The notes under the pieces were generated by a model that was not told the DNA's origin, ran no database searches, and saw only the letters and a list, made by a program, of their open reading frames with translations. The position numbers and the translations under genes were made by a program. From Closterium sp. Naga37s-1 (taxonomy: Eukaryota > Streptophyta > Zygnematophyceae > Desmidiales > Closteriaceae), in assembly GCA_947471745.1 (NCBI GenBank), contig CANJKZ010000020.1:496001-560000 (forward strand): 64,000 nt of DNA, written 5' to 3'. Numbering within the stretch: the first letter of the stretch is position 1; each line of letters begins with the position of its first letter. Below are positions 42,661 through 54,500 of this stretch, piece by piece.

Positions 42661-42991
42661 CGCGCGCCGCTCGCCGCCGCGCCGCCCTGCCCTGCCCGCG
42701 TGCCGCCCTGCTGGCCGCCGCCCTGCCCTGCCCTGCCTGCTCGCCGCCCTGCTGGCCGCCGCCCTGCCCTGCCCTGCCCGCGCGCCGCCCTGCTGGCCGC
42801 CGCCCTGCCCTGCCCGCACGCCGCCCTGCTGGCCGCCGCCCTGCCCTGCCAGTTGCGCCGCCCTGCCCTAGCTGTGCGCCGCCCCGCCCTGCCCTCCGCG
42901 CATCCCTCGCGCTTGCGCGCCGCCCTGCCCGTCGCGCAGTCCTTGCTTGCGTGTTGCCCTGCTGCGCGCGCGCCACCCTGCTCTGCCCGCT
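42661..42991 (+). repeat. Cop-8 leader, GC-rich tandem repeat (right half)
   Basis: Continuation of the array at 35560-35910, with units such as cgccgccctgctggccgccgccctgccctg, running to the Cop-8 gag ATG. Confidence 0.88.
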
Positions 42992-45900
42992 ATGGCTACT
43001 CTCAGCGTTCTCACTTTCGATCCCGAGGGCGGTCCGATCCAGTTCGATACGTGGCTCGATGACTTACAGCTGTACCTACAGAGCGATTCTAGAGACGGCG
43101 TTTCGTTGTTTGACCTCACGTTTGGAGCCTCTTTCGCCCCTCCCGACACAGCTGACAGTGCGACTCGCTCACAGTGGCTTACCCATGACGTTGCTGCTCG
43201 CCTAGCCATTCGCAACCACTTACCGTTAGCCGAACGCGCTCACTTTGGCCAGCACAAGACTGCTAGAGCCATGTACGACGCTGTAGTCGCTCGTTACTCC
43301 TCCCCTGCCACTGCTGCTCTAGGCCGCCTTATACTGCCCTACCTTTTTCCCGAGCTGTCCGCCTTTGCCACAGTTGCCGACCTCATCACACACCTTCGCA
43401 CTAGTGACACTCGCTACCGCGCCGCGCTTCCAACCAAGTTTCTAGACAAGAACCCCCCCCCCCCCCATGTACATCACTCTCTATTTCATCGTCACCCGCC
43501 TCCCTGACTCTCTTAGCACAGTCATGGACCTCCTTCTCGCCCTTGACCCCACAGACCTCACTGTCGACCTGCTCGAGAAGCACCTCCTTGCAGCTGAGAC
43601 CAGCATATTCGCTGTAGGCGCTTCTCGTGGCACTCCTCGCACTCCCTTCTTTGAGGGGTGTTCCCCCTCCCCCCTTGTCCCCTCAGTCGCTTCTGCTGCT
43701 GTTGACTTCTTTCGTGCTGAGGAGGTCGGGGCTGCGTCTGCTCCTAGTGGGAGGCGCCGCAGCGGCAGGGGCAAGGGAGGCAGGGGTGGTGGGGGTGGCA
43801 GCGGTGGAGGCGGTGGTGGGGGCGGTGGAGGCGGTGGAGGTGGCGGTGGTGGCAGAGGGAGTGGTGGTGGGAGTGGAGGCGTTGGTGGCGGCGGTGGTAG
43901 CGGCAGTGGGGGTGGTGGCGGCGGCAGTGGTGGCGGCAGTGGGAGTGGTGGCGGCGGTAGTGGTGGCGGTCGGGGTGGAGCCGGTCAGAGGGGCGGTTCT
44001 GGCGGTGGTCAGAGGCAGCAGCGTCAGCGTGAGACCCCTATGCCCCAGGAGCTTCGTGAGTGGTTTGCTCAGCGTGGGGCGTCTGGGGGTAGTATTCGCT
44101 GCCAATACGTCATTCGCACAGGTGACCGCGTTGGTCAGACATGCGGGAAGGTTGGTCACACCCAGTCCCGCTGCTTCTCCCATCTTGACGACGCCTAGCG
44201 CGCAGAGTTTCCCGACGCGACTGGGCTCCCCCGCGGGCTAGAGCTGCTTAGGCAGGGTGTTGATATCTTTGCTCTTGACTATGATGCTATCCTTGCTGCC
44301 ATGTATGCATTGACTGTTAGTGCTGAGGGTGACTGTTACCTGTGTGTGCCGCCCGAACCATGTATAGAGGCTGCTGCTCTAGGTGCTGCTGAGTCTGCTC
44401 TCCCTGGTACTGCGCCTGCTGAGGCATTGCACACCTTCACGCTTGACTCAGGTGCTTCCCGCTGTTTCTTTCGCGACAGCATCACAGTCACACCACTCCC
44501 TGCACCTGTTGCAGTCAGACCGGTTGACCCCTCAGGGGGCCCAGTTCCTCCACTGTTCTCCCGTGTCCGGCGGTTCCGTCCGGCTCACTCTCAGGTCTTC
44601 ACCTCCCCTCGTTCTCTACGAACTTGGTGAGTACCGCTGCCCTCCAAGATGCGATGGTCACTACCACCACTCCTGGGGGTCAACGTGTGTCGATCTGCAC
44701 GTATACACGGACGGGCCGTCACTTGGCTACGTTCACCCGTCGGACTGGGTCGAGTCTATACACATGGACTACTGAGCCTCCTCAGATAGCTGTGTCTGCG
44801 TCCCCGTCAGGTCAGCTTGCAGCCCCCTGCTCGTGTCGCCAACTGTCGCACCAGACTCTCCTTTGGCACCAGCGTCTTGGTCACCCCTCCCTGCCACGCC
44901 TCTGTGGCATGCACTCCTGTCTCCTTGTCTCTGGTCTTCGCAGGTCTCTGCCTCCCCTCCCACCCTCGCCTGCCCCTCCCTGCCTTCCCTGTGTCGAGGG
45001 GCGGCAGCGCGCCGCTCCTCACTCCTCCTCGTTTCCCCCGACGACTGCTCCCCTGCAGACTCTCCACATGGACGTGTGGGGCCCAGCCCGCGTCCGTGGA
45101 CAGGGCCACGAAAGATACTTTCTGCTGGTTGTTGGCGACTACTCGCGTTACACCACGGTCTTCCCCTTGTGTAGCAAGGGGGAGGTCCCTGATGTTTTGA
45201 TCCCTTGGATCCGCGCTGTCCGTCTCCAGCTCCGCGAGCGGTTCCACGAGAACCTTCCTGTCATGGGTCTGCACTCTGATAGAGGTGGTGATTTGCCTCC
45301 GACCTCTTGCGGGACTTTTGTCGTGGGGAAAGCATTCGCCAGTCGTTCACGCTTCCAGCCTCTCCGCAGCAGAATGGGGTTGCTGAGCGCCGCATTGGCT
45401 TGGTCATGGAGGTCGCTCGTACCTCCATGATCCATGCGGCTGCTCCCCATTTTCTGTGGCCGTTTGCGGTCCGGTACGTTGCGCATCAGCTCAACCTCTT
45501 GCCCCGAGTCTCCTTGCCGGAGACCTCGCCTACACTGCGTTGGACGGGGGAGGTTGGCGATGCGTCGGTGTTCCGGGTCTAGGGATCTCATCCCTTTGTC
45601 CGCGATACCTCCGCGGACAAGCTCTCCTCCCGCGCCATTCCCTGTGTCTTCCTTGGCTTTCCCCCTGACGCGCCTGGCTGGCAGTTTTACCACCCCACCA
45701 CGCGCCGTGTCCTGCCCTCTCAGGACGTCACGTTTGACGAGTCGGTTCCCTTTTACCATCTCTTCCCCTACCGCACTGCCCCTCTCCCTCCCCCGCCGCT
45801 CTTCCTCGCACCAGGTCCCCCTCCGGTAGACCCCCTCCCCCCTCAGGGTCCTGCTCCCTCAGGTGTGTCTCAGGTCGACCCGCTCCCCTTGGCTGAGCCT

Positions 45901-47769
45901 GTCGAGGTCGCTGTCGACTCTGGTGCTACTGGGGGTGGTGCTGCTAGGGGTGCTGCGTCTGGGGGTGCTGAGCCCGAGCGTGCGGAGCCTGGGGGTGCTG
46001 AGCCTGGAGTTGCTGAGTCTGAGGGTGCGGAGCCTGCGGGTGCTGAGCCTGAGCGTGCGGAGCCTGGGGGTGCTGAGTCTGAGGGTGTGGAGCCTGGGGG
46101 TGCTGAGTCTGCTGGTGCTGAGCCTGGTGGTACTGTGTCTGTTGGAGGTCCTACGGCTGCCACGTTACGGCGGGAGCCTCTCTCTCCAACGCAGCTGTGC
46201 GAGTGGTTTGCTCGGCGCACCCGCCTTCAGAGTGGCGCTGCTGGAGCTGGGGGGCCTGCCGCTGGAGGCACTGGAGCTGCTGTTTCTGGAGGTACTGGAG
46301 CTGCTGGTCCCGGAGGTGCTCGTACTGGAGGTACTGGAGCTGCTGCAGCTGGTAGTTCTGCAGGCGCTGGAGCTAGAGACCCTCGAGCTGGAGGTGCTGG
46401 AGCTGGAGGTACCGGAGGTGCTAGAGGTGCTGCTTGTACTCGAGGTGCTGGAGGTGCTGGAGGTGCTGGAGCCGCTGGTCCCGGAGGTGCTCGTACTGGA
46501 GGTACTGGAGTTGCTGGAGCTGGTGGTGCTGCAGGCGCTGGAGCTGGAGACCCTGGAGCTGGAGGCGTTGGAGCTGGAGACCCTTGAGCTGCAGGCGCTG
46601 GAGCTGGAGACCCTGGAGCTGGAGGTGCTGGCCCTGGGGGTGCTGGAGCTGTCGGTACTGGTGCTGGAGGCGCTATGCGGCCGTGACCGTACTTTGTTCC
46701 ACTGCTTCGCCAGGTTCTTGGTCTCCCGTCTTCTACTGGCCTTACTCCACCTCTGCTGTGTCCACCGCCTGACCATTCACAGCCACAGTTACAGCCAGAC
46801 TCCCCACTGCCTGCTCCTTCTTCTTACACTAAGCAGACAGACTCTCTTACAGAGCATCATGCGCCTGAGTCTCGTCCTGCCTCACCTGTTCGCGCTGTTC
46901 GCACTGGTCGTCGTGTTCCTCGTCCGCGTCCTCCTCCTTTCCCAGGCACGCACCCTATGGCACTTTGTCCTTCCTCTGTTCCACTGCGAGTTCCCCTGCC
47001 GTCTCCTCCGGCGTCCTCTCTTCCTGACGTTCCGGACCCTGAGTCTGACTTGGTTCGTGCTGCCAGCCCTACTGTCACACGTCTCCTAGCCACTGTTGTC
47101 ACTGACTCTTCGTTTGAGTCCACTGCTGCGTCTGCCTTAGTTGCTGAGCATGTTGACTTTGCTACTGTGTGTCGTCTCGACTACGCCGCTAGTCTTGTTG
47201 CAGAGTCTGAGTCTGACTGTCCTCCGTCCGTCGGGGGTGAGTGTGCTCTTGGCACGGACGTCCTTGAGGACAGGCAGGAGGACTTTGAGTGTCTTGCAGC
47301 TGCTATACCTCATCTCGTGGCATGCTGCTTGCACCTGAGGGAGACCCGGATGCACTAGACATCCCGACCCCGCGCTCTTACGCAGAGGCGATTACGGGTC
47401 CCTACTCCTCTCAGTGGCAGACAGCCATGGACGTAGAGATGGAATCCTGGAATTCCACAGGCACTTACGTCGACGCAGTTCCCCCTCCTGGGGCGAACAT
47501 AGTCGATGGCATGTGGATTTTCAGGGTGAAGCGGCCGCCGGGTTCTCCGCCTATCTTCAAGGCTCGTTACGTGGCACGAGGCTTTAGTCAGCGAGAGGGA
47601 GTTGACTTCTTCCAGACCTTCTCCCCTACCCCGAAGATGACCACTCTTCGGGTGCTGCTGCACGTTGCCGCTCAGCGTGAATACGAGCTTCACTCTCTTG
47701 ACTTCAGCACAGCTTTCTTACAGGGCACTCTGCACGAGGAGATCTGGCTGCGCCGTCCACCTGACTTCC
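42992..47769 (+). pseudogene. Cop-8 gag-pol, frameshifted and truncated in RT
   Basis: ATG at 42992 (MATLSVLTFDPEGGPIQFDTW). A run of 14 C near 43453-43466 shifts the frame inside gag (KNPPP site). Gag continues with a Gly-rich tract and the zinc motif (C-X13-C-X4-H-X4-C). TAG at 44196-44198 replaces Trp. Protease LDSGASRCFF is present, then shifts near 44600 and 45300. The integrase is broken around HSDRGGD; QQNGVAERR is kept, and TAG at 45580-45582 replaces Trp of VWGS. The linker is long and repetitive, with TGA at 46585-46587 and a further TGA near 46683. Another frame change occurs near 47320. RT begins (ARGFSQREG, FLQGTLHEE) and is cut at about 47769, where minus-strand Gypsy sequence starts. 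Confidence 0.88.
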
Positions 47770-50723
47770 ACCTGCGCCAACTGGTCGTCCGCTGACAGTC
47801 AGCGGGGAGGAGGAGGTGGGCGGTGATGGGGGTGATCATGTGGCTGATGCGAAATGGCCCACAATATTGGTGGCGGAGTTTTGGGGTAATAGGCAAGTGG
47901 AGGTTCTGGGTGTCGAGTAAAACGAGGTCATCGGGCTGGTAAGTGACGGGTCGGCGGTGGCGGTCGGCGTTGCGCTTAGAGATGATGTTTGGTTTTTTTT
48001 ATTGCGTGCTCGGGTCCGTGCTGCTTGTAAAATTTCTGCGAACTGTTGCGCGCGTGGCACCGGGTTGTCGGGATTCGGAGTCATGGTGAATTTCGTGTCG
48101 CGGTCGCTGATGATTGCCGCTGGTATCCCGTGCAGTTGAACGACGGCGGCGATGAAGAGGCGGGCTGTTTCTTCGGCTTTGATTGATTTTTTGCAGGCTG
48201 CAAAATGTGCCATCTTCGTCAGCCGATCGACGATGACCAGGATCGCGTCGTTCCCACTTTCTCCTGCCGGTAACCCCGTGACGAATTTCATCGTCACCTG
48301 CTGCCAAGCACGCTCTGAGGGTGGTATTGGCTGCAACTGCCCTGCCGTCCGCTTCCGTGATGATTTCATGAGTTGGCAGGTGGGACACGACGCCACGTGT
48401 CGCTGTACGTCGGTCAACATTTCGGGCCAGTAATAATACCGCTGCAGCTGTTGCCGTGTTTTTTCTACTCCGAAATGGCCTGAGGTAACCCCGTCGTGTG
48501 CCTCCTGTAGTAACAGCTCCCTTAGTAAAGTGTAGCCCGGTACCCAGATGCGACCGGTGCCGGCTTTTACGTAATAAACCCCCTTCGCTGTTGCGAACTG
48601 CTGCGAGTTTCCTCCGATGAAGAACGGGTCTGTTTGGTAGCCGTGGGTAAATAGTCCTGTAAGCAGTGGGCTGGTCTGGGAGAGTAGTATGACGTGGATT
48701 TGGGCAGTGGGGCGGGTCAGTGCGTCGGCGATGTTTGATGCACCCTTTTTTGTAGGTGACCGTGTAATGGAAATATGACTCGAGGAAATCGAGCCAGCGA
48801 ATCTATCGCAGGATGAGGTGGGGCTGTGCGCGGAGGTACTGTAGTGATTTGTGGTCTGTCCGTACTGTCACGTCTGCGCCGGTCAAGTAGAAGCGCCAGA
48901 CCTTGAATGCATGCACGATCGCGAGCATTTCGCAGTCGTGTATCGGGTTGTTTTTTTCGGGCGGATGTCGTTTTCGTGATTCGTATGCGATGGGCTGTAA
49001 GCAGTTGCCAAAGTCATGTAGCAGTACGGCTCCGATGGCGATGTCGCTTGCGTCTGTAACTACTTCGAATGGGCGGTGTGGGTTGGCAATGCGCAGGACG
49101 AGCGGTGAACAGAGAACATTTTTCAGGGCAGAGAAGGCAGCATGCTCTTTCTCCCCCCACGTAAAAGCGACCCCCTTCCGCAGCAAATCCGTCAGTGGGG
49201 CCGTTAACCGTGCCATGTCGGGGACGAACCGACGCACATAATTAACGAACCCTAAAAAACTCTGCAGCTCTGTGATATTCGTCGGGGGGTGCCACACTTT
49301 TACTGTGTCCAGCTTTTTTGGGTTGATCTCAACTCCAGCCTCCGAGGTGCCCTAAAAATTCTAACCTATCCTGGAAGAACTCGCACTTAGAACCCTTGGT
49401 CAGTAGTCTGTGCTCGTCTTGCTTTTACTGTCTTCTGCTAAGTGCTGCTACTTATCGCGACTATAGACGAGGATGTCGTCGAGGTAAACAATCACGCATT
49501 TATCTAAGAGCAGCCTAAACGCCTCGTTCATGGTCATCTGAAAAGTCGCCGGTGCGTTGGTAAGCCTGAATGGCATCACCGTGTACTCGAATGACCCGTA
49601 CCTAGTCCTGAATGTTGTCTTGGCGCAGTCCGATGGTTCGACCTTAATCTGATGGTAACCACCTCATAAATAAAATTTGGAAAAACACCTGCTCTTCGCA
49701 GTTGGTCTATCAGTTCGTCGGCACGGGGGATGGGATATCGCGACTTGTTTGTTACCCTGTTCAGTGCTCGGTAGTCGATACACATGCGAAACCCTCCGTC
49801 TTTTTTCGGTGTGAACAGTATCGGTGCGGCGAACGGTGACGAGCTCGGTCGGATGATTTTTTTCTCTAACAGGTAATCTAACAGCTTCCTCAGTTCGTCG
49901 AGCTCGAGCTGTGTCAGTCTGAACTGTCGCTGTACGGTTGGCTGTGCCCCCGGTTCTAGTTCGATGCGGTGGTCGTGTGCTCGCTGAGGTGGCAACCCCT
50001 CCGGCAAATCATCCGGAAAAATCCATATATACTGTTTTAGTAGTTCCTGTAGTTCGGGCGGTACGGCTGCCAGCAGTTTCTGAAAGTCGCTTGGCTGCTC
50101 TGCTTCTCCCACCAATGCGATATCTACCACGTACACGTCAGCTCCAGCGGCGACAGCCCGTTTCATCGTGATGGCGTTGACGTGGACCGTCGAAGACTCA
50201 GGTGACTGCCAGCGAGGTAATTCGACCCAGTTACCACTACTTCACACCGTGCAGCTACCCGTCGTCCAGTCGATTCGCGGATTGTAGCGTCGCAACCAAT
50301 CACGTCCCAGTTAAATGTCGTGCCCATCCAGCGTCGTTGCGAGCATTTCCTGTGTAAACCCGAAGTTCCCTCCGCAGCGAACTTTCACCCTCTCCACTTT
50401 CTCCCGTATGGCTAGTGGCGTGCCGTCAACTAAACGCGCGCCAATCTCTGGTAAACAGCGGCTAAGTGTCAGTTGCAGCTTCCGTGCCGTTGTGGTATTA
50501 ACTAAGCTGTGGCTTGCTCCTCCGTCTATAAAAATCTTCACTGCTGTCCCCTGTATTTTCCCGTAAACCAGTATTGGGCAATCCGTCGCTGTACCCTCCT
50601 TATTCATCCGAGCCCGATCGATGGCGTGAATCGGTACTGTAACTCGGTGAGGGTCACTGAGGTTGGGCGAGCAGGTAGTCTCGTCATTAGTTGGCCCGTT
50701 TTCTACTGACTACTGGCGTTTCT
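47770..50723 (-). pseudogene. Gyp-1 pol (protease, RT, RNase H, integrase), broken
   Basis: Read on the minus strand. The protease has IFIDGGASHSLVN (50607-50311). RT has SSSPFAAPILFTPKKDGGFRM and CIDYRALNRVTNKSRYPIPR (50166-49576), then after a frameshift [10 protein letters not shown] near 49480. RNase H has FLGFVNYVRRFVPD, VVTDASDIAIGAVL and RTDHKSLQYL (49297-48803). The integrase zinc end (CPTCQLMKSS), SDRDTKF and, in a shifted frame near 47850, KLRHQYCGPFRIS follow. The usual integrase MDF motif reads MKF, so the first catalytic Asp is lost. Sequence between SDRDTKF and RAQQFAEILQAAR is deleted, which removes the third catalytic residue. It joins Cop-8 RT at 47769/47770. Confidence 0.87.
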
Positions 50724-50849
50724 TGTCAAACATTATATATGTTACTGATGTGTAGGCTACAGTGGGTTAGCCTTTAGGGGGTACAATACTCTAGGGTTTC
50801 CTACTTGTACTCCCAATGTTCCTAGTTCAATCACTTCTTGTTTCTGACA
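50724..50849 (+). repeat. 5' LTR of Cop-10 (126 bp)
   Basis: It runs from TGTCAAACATT to TTTCTGACA, with the internal inverted repeat AGGCTA...TAGCCT and the box AGGGGGTACAA. Confidence 0.95.
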
Positions 50850-50902
50850 TGGTATTAAGAGCTTAGGTTCTAGACCTAGGACCACTTACCTAAGGGCCCA
50901 CC
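50850..50902 (+). promoter_or_regulatory. Cop-10 primer site, hairpin and GGGCCCACC box
   Basis: TGGTATTAAGAGC (50850-50862) is the primer site. CTTAGGT (50862-50868) pairs with ACCTAGG (50874-50880), with one G-T wobble relative to Cop-7. GGGCCCACC is at 50894-50902. Confidence 0.8.
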
Positions 50903-51536
50903 GTTCCACTAGAGGTGCCCTCGTGCGCCCTTTTTTTTTAGCGCCCTCGTGCGCCTCTCTCCTAGTGCGCCCTCGCGCGCTCTCCTCTCACGCTGCTCGT
51001 TTGCAGCCCGCTAGCAGCCCGAGCGCGGCCCCGCGTTTTTAGCGCGAGTAGCCCGTCAGCCGCCTAGGGCGGCCCGATTTTTCGCGCGCGCGCCAGTAGG
51101 CCGTCGCCCGTAGGCCCCGCTCGCCCCTAGGCCGACGCTCGACCCACAGCCGCCCGCCCGCAGGTCGCAGCCCGCGCGCAGCGGCGATCGCGCGTCGGCT
51201 GCTGCAGCTCGCGCTTAGCCGCCGCACGAACGCAGCCGCGGCCCGCGCGCAGCCGCACCCTAGGCGCCGCCGCGCACCGTGCATAGGCCCGCCGTCGCGC
51301 CGCCCTACCTGCCCAAGCCGTGCCGCCCGAGTCGCACCGCCCGAGTCGCGCCGCCCTGACCGAGCCGAGCCGCCCCACCAGCAGCAACTGCTGTTCCTGT
51401 TCCTGCTGATACAGCTGTTCTTACTGCTACAGCTGCTACTACTACTGCTACTACTGCTACTACTGTTACTGCTACTACTACTGCTACTACTACTGCTACT
51501 ACTGCTGCTACTGTTCCTACTGCTGCTACTGCCACT
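50903..51536 (+). repeat. Cop-10 leader
   Basis: GC-rich sequence ending in a CTG/CTA trinucleotide-like microsatellite at about 51410-51530, directly before the gag ATG. There is no supported gene; minus-strand Ser- and Ala-rich frames here are by-products of the repeat. Confidence 0.8.
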
Positions 51537-54500
51537 ATGGCTAGTCCTACCGTTCTCACTTTTGACGCTGAGGGCCGTCCGATTAAGTTTGATGTTTGGC
51601 TCGATGACTTGCACCTGTTCCTCCAGATCACTGCCAAGGACGATGTTTTCCTGTATGACCACACGTCAGGCGCCGCTCCCGCACCTGCTGCCACTGCTGA
51701 CAGTACTGCTCGCTCACAGTGGCAGACCCGTGACGCTCATGCTCGCCTAGCCGTTCGCAGCCACCTGCCGTTAGATGAGCGCGAGCATTTTGGCCAGCAT
51801 AAGACCGCTAAGGAACTGTACGATGCTGTCGTTGCACGCTACTCCTCCCCTGCTACTGCTGCGATAGGCCGTCTCTCACTGCCCTATCTCTTCCCCGATC
51901 TCTCTGCCTTCGCCACAGTAGCTGACCTCATCACTCACCTCCGTACTAGTGATCTCCGCTACCGTGCCGCGCTTCCCCCCAATTTCCTAGCCAAGAACCC
52001 TCCCTCGATGTACCTCACCCTCTACCACCTAGTCACTCGCCTCCCTGACTCTCTTCGCGCTGTCAGGGATCACTTCCTCGCCCTCTCCCCCACCGACCTC
52101 ACTGTCGACCTGCTCGAGAAGGAACTCCTAGCAGCTGAGAAGAGCATTGTAGCTGTAGGTGCCTCTCGTGGCGACCCTCGCACTCCCTTCTTTGAGGGAT
52201 GCTCCCCCTCCCCCCTTCTCCCCTCCATTGCATCTGCTGCTGCTGTCGACTACCTCGGTGCTGAGGGGGTCGGGGCTGCGTCTGCTCCCAGTGGGAGGCG
52301 CAAGGGCGGCAGGGGCAAGGGGGGAAGGGGTGGCGGAGGTGGCAGCGGGGGCGGCAGTGGTGGAGGGGGTAGAGGGGGCGGAGGTGGTGGTGGCTGTGGT
52401 GGGAGTGGTGCTGGTGGTGGGGGGGTCAGTGGCGGAGCCGGGGGTGGTGGCGGCGGCGGTGGTGGGGGTGGCGGGGGTGGTGGTGGCGGCAGTGGAGCTG
52501 GTGGCGGGCGCGGTGGAGCGGTGCAGCGTGGCGGGTTCGGCAGTGGCCAGAGGCAGCAGCAGCAACGTCCCGGCGAGACCCAGTCGCCCCAGCAGCTCCG
52601 TGAGTGGTACTCTCAGCGTGGGGGGTCTGGGGGTGGAGGTACCTGCCCGTATGTCATCCGCACAGGTGACCGCACTGGCCAGACCTGTGGGAGGTTCCAC
52701 ACGGCGCACCGCTGCTTCTTCCGTCTCGACGACGCCTTGCGCGAGCAGTTCCCTGATGCCTCTGAGCTGCCCCGCTAGGCTGATCTGCTTAAAAAGAACG
52801 TTGTTTTTTTTGCTCTTGATTTTGATGCTATCCTTGGTGCAATGTATGCATTGACTATTAGTGTTGAGGGTGACTGTTACCTGCGTGTACCGCCCGACCC
52901 GGGTATTGGGACCAGTGAGGCTGCCGCTCTAGGTGCTACTGCGTCTGCTGCCCTAGGTCCTGGTGAGGCTGCTGCTCTAGGTGCTAGTGAGTCTGCTGCT
53001 CCAGGTGGTCGTGCGTCTGCGCCTGCTGGTACTGCGTCTACTGAGGCACTGCACACCTTCACACTGGACTCGGGTGCTTCCCGCTGCTTCTTTCGAGACC
53101 GCACTGTCCTTGAGCAGCTCGCTCGGCCTGTGGCTGTCTCCCTCGCTGACCCCTTTGGGGGCCCAGTCCTTGCGACCTCCTCCACTGTCCTCCCTTGTCC
53201 TGCGGTCCCGTCCGGCACCCTGTCAGGTCTTTACCTCCCCTCGTTCTCTACGAACTTGGTGGCGGGCTCTGCTCTACAGGACGGGGGTGTTCACCAGTTC
53301 ACCCCTGCCTATGAGCGTGTGACCCACTGTACGTGTGCTCGGACGGGTCGCCACCTGGCTACCTTCACTAGGCAGCCAGGGTCGGACTTGTACACACTGA
53401 CCACTGAGTCCCCTCAGGTAGCTGCGTCTGCGTCTGCGTCAGGTCAGCTGTCGGCCCCCTGCTCGTGTTGCTCCCTGTCACACCAGACTGTCCTCTGGCA
53501 CCACCGCCTTGGTCACCCGTCCGTGCAGCGCCTTCGCGGCATGCACTCCCGGTACCTTGTCTCTGGTCTTCCCAGGGTTCTCCCTCCCCTCCCACCCTCG
53601 CCTGCTCCTCCCTGTCTTCGTTGTGTTGAGGGGCGGCAGCGCGCCACTCCTCACTCCTCCTCGTTCCCTCCCACAGAGGCTCCCCTGCAGACTCTCCACC
53701 TGGACGTGTGGGGCCCAGCCCGCGTCCGTGGACAGGGCCACGAGCGGTACTTCCTGCTGGTCGTCGACGACTACACGCGCTACACCACGGTCTTCCCCTT
53801 GCGCACCAAGGTTGAGGTCCCTGATGTTTTGATCCCTTGGATCTGCGCTGCTCGTCTCCAGCTCCGCAAGCGGTTCCAGTCGGACTTTCCCGTCCTGCGT
53901 CTGCACTCTGACAGGGGTGGTGAGTTTTCCTCCGACCTCTTGGCAGCCTACTGTGCGGAGCACGGCATCCGCCAGACGTTCACTCTTCCGGCCTCTCCAC
54001 AGCAGAATGGGGTCGCTGAGCGCCGCATTGGTCTAGTCATGGAGGTCGCTCGTACTTCCATGATCCATGCGGCTGCCCCCCATTTCCTGTGGCCGTTTGC
54101 AGTGCGTACGCCGCGCATCAGCGCAACCTCTGGCCACGTGTCTCTGCTCCGGAGACCTCGCCCACCCTGCGTAGGACGGGGGAGGTTGGCGATGCGTCGG
54201 TGTTCCGAGTCTGGGGATGTCGAGCCTTTGTTCGCGATACGTCCGCGGACAAGCTCTCCTCCCGTGCCGTGCCCTGTGTCTTCCTTGGCTTTGTCCCTGA
54301 CGCGCCTGGCTGGCAGTTTTACCACCCCACCACGCGCCGTGTCTTCCCCTCTCAGGACGTCACTTTTGACGAGTCGGTACCCTTTTACCGTCTCTTCCAC
54401 TACCGCACTGCCCCGCTCCCTCCCTCGCCGCTCTTCCTCACCCCAGGTGTCCCGTCGGTAGACCCCCTCCCTCCCCAGGGTGCTGCTCCCTCAGGTGTGT

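Noticed and set aside
46165-46776. Ser/Thr-rich minus-strand frame in Cop-8
   Set aside because: It is the antisense of the Gly/Ala linker repeats and has no start context or motif.
15324-52778. TAG reassigned as a sense codon (many in-frame TAG)
   Set aside because: Intact Cop-7 uses Trp or Gln codons at the same places, genuine genes such as the PstS-like one end in TAG, and other lesions accompany the TAGs. Mutation is the simpler explanation.
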